Below are positions 1-8,752 of a stretch of 64,000 nucleotides of DNA, in pieces (position 1 is the stretch's first letter; every line of letters begins with the position of its first letter). Below the pieces are notes generated by a model, which made no database searches, was not told the DNA's origin, and worked only from the letters and a program-made list of their open reading frames with translations. The position numbers and the translations under genes were made by a program. Source of the stretch: Rhizomicrobium sp. (GTDB lineage Bacteria; Pseudomonadota; Alphaproteobacteria; Micropepsales; Micropepsaceae); NCBI GenBank assembly GCA_037200045.1, contig JBBCHM010000001.1, positions 682,001 through 746,000 of the forward strand, read 5' to 3'.

Positions 1-447
1 AACCGCCAGGACGCCGAGGACCTGACCCAGGAGACCTTCAGCCGCTTAATCGCATCCCAATCGTTCAACGCCGACGTCAGGGTCACGGGCTTTGTGTTCC
101 GGGTGGCCGCAAATCTTTTGCGAGACCAGCGACGCAAACAGGCTGTCCGCAAGCAGAAGCCTTTCTCCGCCTTTGAGGGCGATCTAATCGAGGCGATCTC
201 CGACAAAATGGTGGAGGCCCGTCAGCCCGAGCGCGTTCTGATAGGACAGGAAAGCCTGGCCGAGGTCTACAAGGTTCTCGATAGCTTGGGTGAGCGGACC
301 CGCAACGTCTTCATTCTGTATCGGCTGGAGGGCATGAAGCAGAGAGAAATTGCGGCACTTCTGGGCCTTGGTCTGTCGACGGTCGAACGCCATTGCATGG
401 TGGCGATGGCGACCTTGGCCGCGCATTTTCCGGGGCGAACGTCATGA
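1..447 (+). CDS. ECF-type RNA polymerase sigma factor, FecI-like (5' end outside window)
   Basis: The reading frame is open from base 1, so the start lies outside the window. The first visible residues (AEDLTQETFSRL) are the conserved end of sigma-70 region 2. The C-terminal part carries region 4, a helix-turn-helix (GMKQREIAALLGLGLSTVERH) used for -35 recognition. Its stop overlaps the ATG of the FecR-like gene by four bases (ATGA), so the two are translationally coupled. With the anti-sigma factor and the STN-containing receptor downstream, it forms a classical cell-surface signalling unit: the receptor senses a ligand, FecR passes the signal across the inner membrane, and this factor transcribes the receptor gene. 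The ligand cannot be read from the sequence. Confidence 0.93.
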   Translation, partial: NRQDAEDLTQETFSRLIASQSFNADVRVTGFVFRVAANLLRDQRRKQAVRKQKPFSAFEGDLIEAISDKMVEARQPERVLIGQESLAEVYKVLDSLGERTRNVFILYRLEGMKQREIAALLGLGLSTVERHCMVAMATLAAHFPGRTS

Positions 448-1451
448 GCGATCGCTCCAATGCCCAGCGCCTGATCGAAGCTACCCGCTGGCAGATGCAG
501 CTAGACGGCGAGACCGCGGAAACCAGAGCCGATTTCGAGGCATGGCTGGACCAGCCCGATAATGCAGCGGCCTGGGCACGTCTCAAACAGCCCTGGGATC
601 TGATCGGCGAACATGCGAGTGATTCCAAGATGGTGACTTATCGCCAGGCGGCGCTTAGCGACGCCAAGCGGACCAGCGCGCGCCTGAACAAGAAACCGAC
701 ACGGTGGATGGCGGCCGTCGCCGCCGCCCTCGTCGTCTCGCTAGTCGGCACCCTTGCCTACCAATGGATAACCAGCCCCGACGACTACGCGACCGCGTTC
801 GGCGAGCGCCGCACCATAACCTTGGCGGATGGCTCGAAAATCTCGCTCGACTCCGATAGCGAAGTAACGGTGGAATATTCGAAGGATGCGCGCGAGTTGC
901 GCCTCCTCAAAGGTCAGGCGCGGTTCGACGTCGCCCATGACGTCGAACGGCCGTTCTCGGTCCTGGCGCGGACTCAAAAGGTGATCGCCACCGGCACCGC
1001 TTTCAACATCGACATCACCCAGCCCAAGGTTCTGGTCACCCTCATCGAGGGGCACGTGGTCGTGCTTGATGAAACCGCGCGCCCGCGCGCGGCAGCCGAC
1101 ACCGCACGGATGCCGCAATTAAGGCCCGGGATCGAACTAAGAGCGGGCCAGCAACTGGCGGCCGCCGTCGATGCCCCGCCCAGCGTCTCGCGTGCCGATC
1201 TCCATCAAGCGACCGCCTGGACGGCGGGACAATTGGTATTTGACGACCAGCCGCTCTCCGAGGTGGTGGTCCGGATAAATCGCTATGCCACGACGCCGAT
1301 CACAATCGCCGACGCCAGCATCGGCAAGCTCAGACTCAGCGGCTCCTTCAACACGGGCGACACGGTCGGTTTCGTCGACATCGTCACCCATTATTTGCCG
1401 GTTGAAGCGGCGACAGCCGCAGATGGCTCCATAGCCCTCATAAGAAAATGA
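444..1451 (+). CDS. fecR: FecR-family anti-sigma regulator
   Basis: A 335-residue protein. The start at the ATG of the ATGA overlap is preferred over an in-frame upstream start inside the sigma gene. Residues 1-85 form the cytoplasmic sigma-binding part (the FEAWL and AAAWARL patterns are typical of the DUF4880 region). Residues 88-109 are a single membrane segment. The FecR periplasmic domain follows (ERRTITLADGSKISLDSDS, then GQARFDVAHD). The C-terminal 80 residues resemble the STN-like DUF4974 region that contacts the receptor signalling domain. It would regulate the sigma factor encoded just upstream in response to the receptor downstream. Confidence 0.93.
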   Translation: MSDRSNAQRLIEATRWQMQLDGETAETRADFEAWLDQPDNAAAWARLKQPWDLIGEHASDSKMVTYRQAALSDAKRTSARLNKKPTRWMAAVAAALVVSLVGTLAYQWITSPDDYATAFGERRTITLADGSKISLDSDSEVTVEYSKDARELRLLKGQARFDVAHDVERPFSVLARTQKVIATGTAFNIDITQPKVLVTLIEGHVVVLDETARPRAAADTARMPQLRPGIELRAGQQLAAAVDAPPSVSRADLHQATAWTAGQLVFDDQPLSEVVVRINRYATTPITIADASIGKLRLSGSFNTGDTVGFVDIVTHYLPVEAATAADGSIALIRK

Positions 1452-1547
1452 GTTTGTGACGGAGCAACCAAGGGGATTTTCGAAGACCCGCGTTTGTATG
1501 GACGGGGGACGCGCGAGGGGCGCGTGGGCTCCAGAACCGGGGGACCG

Positions 1548-4160
1548 ATGCAGCCGAGGTCAATGCGTAGCGTATGGGTGCGGAGCACCGCACTGGCGAC
1601 CGTCTTGATGACACTTTCTCCTGCGGCATGGTCGCAGACGCCGGCCTACAGTTTCGACATCCCTGCAGAACCGCTGGCCACCGCATTGCACGACTTTGCC
1701 CGAATTTCGGGCCAGCAGATCATCTTCTCGTCCGATCAGGTTGCGGGCAAATCGGTCGCGGCTCTCAGGGGCGAGTATTCGAGCGAGGACGCCCTCTCAC
1801 GCCTTCTCGCCGGCACTGACCTTGTTGTCGATCGCGCCGCGTCCGGCGGCATCATGGTCCGCCCAAAAAACGCCGAAGCCGCCTCAAATGACAGGGCGGC
1901 AGAAATTCCGGGAGTCGAGACAGTTGTCGTTACGGGCACCAACATTCGGGGCATCGTGAACCCGACGTCGCCGGTGTTCTCGTATAGTCGCGCTGACATC
2001 GACAAGACGGGATACGCGACCACTCAGGAATTTACGCGAAGCCTGCCGCAGAATTTCTCAGGCGGCACCTTTGGCGCCACAGAAGATGGTCCTCTGGGCG
2101 CCGGTGCCCATGGCCAATCCAACGTCGAAGGCGCGAGCACTGTGAATCTTCGCGGTCTTGGCGAGGATTCGACGCTTATCCTGCTCGACGGGCATCGGAT
2201 GGCGCCGTCCGTTCTGGGCTCTACGGTCGATATATCCGTCATTCCGTTGTCCGCCATCGACCGCATCGATGTGGTCGCTGACGGCGCGTCTTCGATTTAT
2301 GGATCGGACGCCGTCGCGGGTGTCGTAAATTTCGTCCTGCGCAAGGACTTCGACGGCGCCGAGTCGGAAGTGCGCTACGGTTCGGTCACGTCCGATTCCT
2401 TCGACCAGGTCACTGTCGATCAAATCGTCGGCAAGAGCTGGGAAACCGGCAACATCCTGGCAAACGTTCAGTACGACTACCAAAGCAGTCTGCCGACGAC
2501 GGACCGATCGTTCACCTCCGGCGCCGGACAGCCGACGGACCTTCTGCCCGCGTCGAACAAGCTTTCGGTGGTGGCCTCGGGACATCAGGAATTGTTGCCG
2601 GACCTGGACATATCTGGCGATATTCTATTTTCCGACGACAACACAAAACGCCGCGACACCTTCGATCCGGCCGATGCAAGTTCAATAAAAATACCGCACA
2701 CCACGGTCAACATCAGCGCCGGCGTCGGATATGAGCCATTTGGAGACTGGCGCGTCGAGTTGACCGGCCTTTATGCGAAAGAAAATACTGACACAGTCTA
2801 TTTGAGCGTCACGCCGGCAATCTTTGGCTATACGCCCGGCACGGTCGCATATCGCGATGCGGCCCTTCTCGCGTCTGTCGATCTTAAAGCCGATGGGACG
2901 CTGCTCGTTCTCCCCGGCGGTGCCGTTAAGGCGTCAATCGGAGGAAGTTTTCGAAGCGAAGATACAACTGACTTTACGACCTATTCCGGCTCGTCGCGCG
3001 ACAGCGCTCGACATGTCTCGGCAGTGTTCGGCGAGCTCTACATACCCCTGATTGGCGATGACAATCGCTTCGCCTTTGCGCGACATCTGGATATCTCGGC
3101 CGCCATTCGATACGACCACTACTCAGACGTCGGCGGCACGACGAATCCCAAGATTGGCATCCTCTGGTCGCCGATCGACGGTCTCAATGTGCGCGCGACA
3201 CTGGGAACGTCTTTTCGAGCTCCAAACGGCGCCGACCAGCTCAACAGCGCGAGCGGGCTGAGCATTCTCAACTACGCATTTGCTTCGCCGACGGGGCCGG
3301 GCACAGTGCCGGTATTTGCCTTGGTTGGCATTGCGCTGCCGCTATTGCCGGAAAAGTCCCGTAACTGGACGGCGGGGTTCGACTATCAGTCACCGCTGGT
3401 ACCCGGCGCGAAACTGTCGTTCGACTATTACAACGTCGACTTCACGAACAGGATCGTTTCTCCCCTGTTCGACGTCAATGCCTTGCTTCATCCGCAGGTC
3501 TATGGCCCGCTCATCACGCCTCTTGCGAACGATGTGGCTTCGGCTGCGTACCTTGCCAGCGCCATCGCCCATGGGGACACGTTCTATGACTTTCTGGGTA
3601 CTGGGTCCGCCGGCATACGCTATGCTTTCAATACGGCAGAGCAAAACGCGGCAGTCGCCCGTCAGAACGGGTTCGACATTACGGGCGACTACCAGTTCGG
3701 TTGGAGCGAGGATCATTTCGACGCCCGGGCGAACGCCGCAATTATCAACGAAATCGACACGCAGTTCGCGCCGGACTCGGCCGTCACCGATCTCGTAAAC
3801 ACCTACAGCAATCCGCTGCATGTAAAATTGCGTGGCGATGTGACCTGGACTCGCGGCCCGCTCAGCGTCAATGGCGCCATCAATTACAGCAATGCCTATG
3901 TCGATACGACGGCGACGCCGTACGGAACGATCGCGGCGTCTACGACCTTTGACTTGGCCATGCGGTACGCGCCCACGGATTGGAATGGCTCGACGTTGTT
4001 GAGCGGTACGTCGATCGGCGTCGCTGCCGTCAATTTGTTCGACAGCGACCCTCCCTATGTCGTCAGTTCGGGAGGATTTTTTACGGGCATTCACTACGAT
4101 GTCGGCAATGGCGATCCGCGGGGGCGGTTTGTGTCGATTGATATACGCAAGACATGGTAG
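1548..4160 (+). CDS. TonB-dependent transducer receptor with N-terminal STN domain
   Basis: An 870-residue outer-membrane receptor. The ATG at 1548 follows a GGGGGA ribosome site and gives a good signal peptide ending near AWSQ; an in-frame start at 1494 would add an arginine/glycine-rich stretch before it. Order: signal peptide, STN domain (FDIPAEPLATALHDFARISG, the region that talks to FecR), a TonB-box-like ETVVVTGT, plug domain (RGLGEDSTLILLDGHRM, then IYGSDAVAGVVNFV), and a 22-strand type barrel ending in an aromatic residue. The STN domain and the fecIR neighbours make it a transducer rather than a simple uptake receptor. The substrate is unknown; the peptidase gene downstream suggests a peptide or protein-derived ligand. 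Confidence 0.93.
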   Translation: MQPRSMRSVWVRSTALATVLMTLSPAAWSQTPAYSFDIPAEPLATALHDFARISGQQIIFSSDQVAGKSVAALRGEYSSEDALSRLLAGTDLVVDRAASGGIMVRPKNAEAASNDRAAEIPGVETVVVTGTNIRGIVNPTSPVFSYSRADIDKTGYATTQEFTRSLPQNFSGGTFGATEDGPLGAGAHGQSNVEGASTVNLRGLGEDSTLILLDGHRMAPSVLGSTVDISVIPLSAIDRIDVVADGASSIYGSDAVAGVVNFVLRKDFDGAESEVRYGSVTSDSFDQVTVDQIVGKSWETGNILANVQYDYQSSLPTTDRSFTSGAGQPTDLLPASNKLSVVASGHQELLPDLDISGDILFSDDNTKRRDTFDPADASSIKIPHTTVNISAGVGYEPFGDWRVELTGLYAKENTDTVYLSVTPAIFGYTPGTVAYRDAALLASVDLKADGTLLVLPGGAVKASIGGSFRSEDTTDFTTYSGSSRDSARHVSAVFGELYIPLIGDDNRFAFARHLDISAAIRYDHYSDVGGTTNPKIGILWSPIDGLNVRATLGTSFRAPNGADQLNSASGLSILNYAFASPTGPGTVPVFALVGIALPLLPEKSRNWTAGFDYQSPLVPGAKLSFDYYNVDFTNRIVSPLFDVNALLHPQVYGPLITPLANDVASAAYLASAIAHGDTFYDFLGTGSAGIRYAFNTAEQNAAVARQNGFDITGDYQFGWSEDHFDARANAAIINEIDTQFAPDSAVTDLVNTYSNPLHVKLRGDVTWTRGPLSVNGAINYSNAYVDTTATPYGTIAASTTFDLAMRYAPTDWNGSTLLSGTSIGVAAVNLFDSDPPYVVSSGGFFTGIHYDVGNGDPRGRFVSIDIRKTW

Positions 4161-6270
4161 GCGCCGTTCTCGACGCGGCCGGTGCCTTTTCTGCGCGCGG
4201 TGGCACAACGACGTTGTGGGCGCGCCGGGAGGGGCGTGTGCAAGCCCTCGCGTCTGCGATCACCGTGTGCGCGGGCATCATTTTGGCTATTGGGACGGTC
4301 CAGGCCCGGGCGGCCATGCCCGTTACGGTGATGCGCGTGCTGTCCCTCTCAACGGAACGGGCGCGACGGGTTGCGCTGGGAAATAGCGACTTTTCCTGGA
4401 TTGCCGGCGGACACAGGTTGATTTTTTCCACGACCGCAACGAACGGTTCGCACTCGATCTACGTCTATGATGTCGAAGCGAAGCGAACTTTTCGAATCAT
4501 AGGCGGCGAAAAGCCCGAGCCTTCGCCCGATGGACGCAAGCTGGCCTTCATCGCCGCCGACAGCCGTAAAAGTCTCGGCACCAAAGATGTGCTGCAGATC
4601 TGGATTTGCAATTCCGATGGCAGCAATCCTGTACAAATCACAAAGTCTCCCATCGGGTTCGGCTCTTATGTCGTCTCGAGCTTTCACTGGGCGCCAGACT
4701 CGAGGCACCTCCTCTATGGCCGCATCGATTTCACTCCCCCCGCCGCGGTGGCTGGACAGAGTACGGTTGAGGTTTACACGCGCGGCTACAAAGGGCCCCA
4801 GCCGCATTCTTCGCTTCATGTATTGGATCCGGCCAATGGCACCGACCGTGAGGTCATTTCGCGATCGGGCTTTATCGGGACCTATGGCTGGCTCAATGCC
4901 ACAAGCATCTTCTATTCCTTTTCGCAGGTTGTGGCTCCGGGTACCGATGCGAAGGTGATGGCGCGCTCAATCACATCTGGCGATGAACGCGTGCTCATTT
5001 CCGGTTACAATCTCGAGGATGTCTACGGCCCCACCGTCAGCCCCTCGGGAGACCGGATCGCCTTCATTGCCGATCCGGGCGAGGCGGTGCGCTACCCGGT
5101 GCGTCGCGAACTGGCGGTCTATTCAGTAGCTTCAAAAGACGTTGCGATACTTACGCATTACGCCATCGTATCGCCTTGGCTCGTATGGCGCCCGGATGGG
5201 CAAGGTGTTATCCACACGGAAGGGCGCTTCAACTCACGCGAGCTGTTCTCCACGTCTCTCGATGGACAATCTCGTGCGCTGACCAGGGGGCCAGGGCTTA
5301 ACAGCGCGCCAAAATTCTCGAGTGATGGAAAATACCTCGTATGGCAATACACGTCGCTCGATCAGCGGCGGGTGCTGAGAATCGCCCGTTGGGGCGGCGG
5401 CGCCCTGATGGATGTCCGAGATTTGCTCGAATTGGAAAATCCTCTTGAAGGGTTTCGGGTTGGCCCGACCAAAGCCCTTCAGTGGAAAAGCGCGGATGGA
5501 TCGATCGTCGACGGCGTGCTCATACTGCCACCGGATTATGACAGGCGACGTCGCTATCCGCTTATTGTCGATCTGCATGGTGGTCCGGAAGGTGTTAGTG
5601 CTACGCTGGCGCAATCGGGAATGCCAACTGAAGGCTTTTTCCCCTACATCATGGCGAACTTCGGCTATGCGATCCTTGTGCCGGATTATCGCGCGAGCGG
5701 CCTCATGGGGTACGACAAAATACTGTCGGCGCGCGATCACAATCAGCTGTTTGAGCCGGATTTCGAGGACATCGACAAGGGCGCGGATTCGCTCGTTGCA
5801 GGCGGCATCGCGGATCCACGGCGCTTGTTCTTGATCGGTCACAGCTGGGGCGGTGATGAGACCAATTATATCATCACACACAGCCATCGGTACCGCGCCG
5901 CGATCTCCTACGAAGGATCTGATGCGCTCACGAGTTGGGCCTGGATAAATGCTACCGTACACGGCGTGAATACCAGCAGCGAGTGGGACATGCGCGGCTC
6001 TCTCCCTTGGATCACATCGGCATGTACTTGCGAGAGTCCGCAGTGGTAAATGCCGCCGCCATCACCACTCCCACCTTATTCATCGCGTGTGAAAACGGGG
6101 TCAATGATCCGGCGTTGGAGTGGCTTTACGTGGTGTCGCAAAAGCTGAATGTGGATAGCCAATATCTTTTCTATCGCGGCGAACCGCACTCGATTGCCAA
6201 ACCGGAAAACATTGCCGACTTGATGGGCCGTATAATTGGCTGGTTTGGGCAGCACGACAACCGGCATTGA
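4154..6270 (+). pseudogene. S9-family serine peptidase (prolyl oligopeptidase/DPP type), frameshifted near 6000
   Basis: The frame from 4154 gives a signal-like segment, a beta-propeller part and an alpha/beta-hydrolase domain with the nucleophile elbow GHSWGG, but it runs out at 6049 with an unrelated tail after MRGSLPW. The missing C-terminus lies in another frame and reads on from PLDHIGMY to ENGVNDP (likely catalytic Asp) and GEPHSI (catalytic His), ending at 6270. The break falls in a CTCTCT run at about 5998-6005; removing one CT dinucleotide restores the protein. The start may be ATG 4154, which overlaps the receptor stop, or GTG 4238, which has a GGGAGGGG ribosome site and starts directly at the signal peptide. 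It probably digests peptides in the periplasm for the adjacent receptor. The break could be a real slippage mutation or an assembly error. Confidence 0.82.
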
Positions 6271-6994
<724 letters not shown>

Positions 6995-8128
6995 ATGATG
7001 ACGACGACGATCCATTCGGCGGACAGCGACTTGTTCGAGCCGGTGCGGCTTGGCCGTTACCGGCTTTCCAACCGCATCGTCATGGCGCCGCTGACGCGCA
7101 GCCGCGCGACCGCGGACGGCGTGCCTCGGCCGATCATGACGGAGTATTATCAGCAGCGCGCCTCGGCCGGGTTGATCGTCTCGGAAGGAACCAACATCTC
7201 TCCGCAAGGTCGCGGCTATGCCTTCACGCCGGGGATTTACAGCCCGGCACAGATCGAAGCCTGGCAGCCGGTCACCGAGGCCGTTCACGGCCGGGGCGGG
7301 CGCATCTTCGTGCAGCTCTGGCATGTCGGGCGCATCTCGCATCCCTCCCTTCAGCCGGGCGGTGCGCTTCCGGTCGCGCCTTCGGCGATCAGGCCGGCGG
7401 GCCATGCCTTCACCGAGTCCGGCTATCAGCCCTGCGTCACGCCGCGCCCGCTACGGACGGACGAAATGCCCGAAATCGTCGAGCAATATCGCCTGGCGGC
7501 GCGGAACGCGCTGGCGGCCGGCTTCGACGGCGTCGAAATTCATGCGGCGAACGGCTATCTGATCGAGCAGTTCCTGCGCGACAGCACCAACCAGCGGACC
7601 GATGTCTATGGCGGCAGCCGCGAAAACCGCGCGCGGCTGTTGCTCGAAGTGACCGAGGCGGTGGCGTATATCTGCGGCGGCGATCGCGTCGGCATCCGGC
7701 TCTCGCCGGTGACGCCGGCCAACGATATCGGCCCCGACAGTGATCCGCAATCGACCTACGGCTACGCGGTCGACCAGCTCAATGCGTTCGACCTGGCGTA
7801 TCTGCATGTGATCGAGGGCGCCACGCAGGGACCGCGCGAGGTGTCCGGCGGGTTCGATTTCCAGGCGCTGCGGCGGTCGTTCAAAAGTCTTTATGTCGCG
7901 AACAACGGGTACGATCGCGCTCTTGCGCTGGAGGCGCGCCGACACAACGACGCAGACCTGATCGCCTTCGGCAGACCGTTCATTTCCAATCCCGATCTGG
8001 TCGAGCGCCTACGCATCGGTGCGCCCCTGACGTCGCCCAACAGCGCGACGTTCTTCGGCGGCGGCAAGGAAGGCTACACGGACTATCCCGTCCTGACGAA
8101 GGATGAGCGCAAGGCGACGGCGGCATGA
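6995..8128 (+). CDS. Old yellow enzyme family alkene reductase (NemA-like)
   Basis: A roughly 377-residue FMN-dependent ene-reductase. It reduces activated C=C bonds of enones, maleimides or nitro compounds with NAD(P)H. Recognisable family blocks are LFEPVRLGRYRLSNRIVMAPLTRSRA at the N-terminus, the QLWHVGR block, the active-site block GFDGVEIHAANGYLIEQFLRD (with the H-x-x-N pair that binds the substrate carbonyl), YGGSRENRARLLLEV, and FGRPFISNPDLVERL. Two adjacent ATGs at 6995 and 6998 follow a TGAGG ribosome site; either could be used, while a start at 6944 would add an unconserved extension. The stop overlaps the next ATG (ATGA), so it is coupled to the flavin reductase gene. Confidence 0.93.
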   Translation: MMTTTIHSADSDLFEPVRLGRYRLSNRIVMAPLTRSRATADGVPRPIMTEYYQQRASAGLIVSEGTNISPQGRGYAFTPGIYSPAQIEAWQPVTEAVHGRGGRIFVQLWHVGRISHPSLQPGGALPVAPSAIRPAGHAFTESGYQPCVTPRPLRTDEMPEIVEQYRLAARNALAAGFDGVEIHAANGYLIEQFLRDSTNQRTDVYGGSRENRARLLLEVTEAVAYICGGDRVGIRLSPVTPANDIGPDSDPQSTYGYAVDQLNAFDLAYLHVIEGATQGPREVSGGFDFQALRRSFKSLYVANNGYDRALALEARRHNDADLIAFGRPFISNPDLVERLRIGAPLTSPNSATFFGGGKEGYTDYPVLTKDERKATAA

Positions 8129-8655
8129 AGGGGCTTCCTCTCGCCAAGGTCTATCAACTGCTTGAGCCCGGCCCGGTGGTTCTCCTGACGACCGCGGATA
8201 AGGGCCGGCCGAACGTCATGACGATGTCGTGGCACATGATGCTCGATTTCGAGCCGCCGCTGCTTGCCTGCGTGGTCTCGCAAGGCGATTACAGCTTTGC
8301 CGCGCTGCGCCGACACGGCGAATGCGTGATCGCGATTCCCGCCGTGGCGCTCGCGTCCAAGGTGGTGAAGATCGGCAACGCGCATGGCGATGCCATCGAC
8401 AAATTCAAGTCCTTCGGCCTTACGCCGGTTCCCGCGCAAAGCGTGGCCGCGCCGCTGGTCGCGGAATGTTTCGCCAATCTCGAATGCAAGGTCGTCGATA
8501 CGCGCATGGTGAAACGGTACGATCTCTTCGTCCTGGAAGTGGTCAAGGCCTGGATCGAGCCCGCGCAGAAGAACCCCAGGACGATTCATCATCACGGCTA
8601 CGGCACGTTCGTGGTGGATGGCCGAACGCTCAAGCTCAAATCGAAGATGCGGTGA
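8125..8655 (+). CDS. Flavin reductase-like (DIM6/NTAB) protein
   Basis: A 176-residue protein of the FMN-binding split-barrel type. The N-terminal block PVVLLTTADKGRPNVMTMSWHMMLDFEPP is the family flavin-binding signature, followed by SFAALRRHGECVIAIP. Proteins of this fold bind FMN and either reduce flavins with NAD(P)H or act as flavoprotein oxidoreductases. It starts inside the stop codon of the ene-reductase gene (ATGA), so both are probably made from one transcript. A hairpin with a T-rich tail lies after it. The exact substrate is not visible. Confidence 0.9.
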   Translation: MKGLPLAKVYQLLEPGPVVLLTTADKGRPNVMTMSWHMMLDFEPPLLACVVSQGDYSFAALRRHGECVIAIPAVALASKVVKIGNAHGDAIDKFKSFGLTPVPAQSVAAPLVAECFANLECKVVDTRMVKRYDLFVLEVVKAWIEPAQKNPRTIHHHGYGTFVVDGRTLKLKSKMR

Positions 8656-8723
8656 ATATAGCGCCGGTGTGACGAGCCCGCCGCCGATGGAAGATCGGGC
8701 CAAGAACCGCGCCGACCTCGGCG

Positions 8724-8752
8724 GCACCGGCTGCGCGCCGGTGCTATTTCTT
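8724..8752 (+). terminator. Hairpin with T-rich tail between convergent genes
   Basis: Inverted repeat GCACCGGC (8724-8731) and GCCGGTGC (8737-8744) with a five-base loop, followed by TATTTCTT. Read on the plus strand it resembles an intrinsic terminator for the ene-reductase/flavin reductase pair. Its right arm touches the stop codon of the convergent permease-monooxygenase gene. The T tract is interrupted, so confidence is moderate. Confidence 0.4.
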
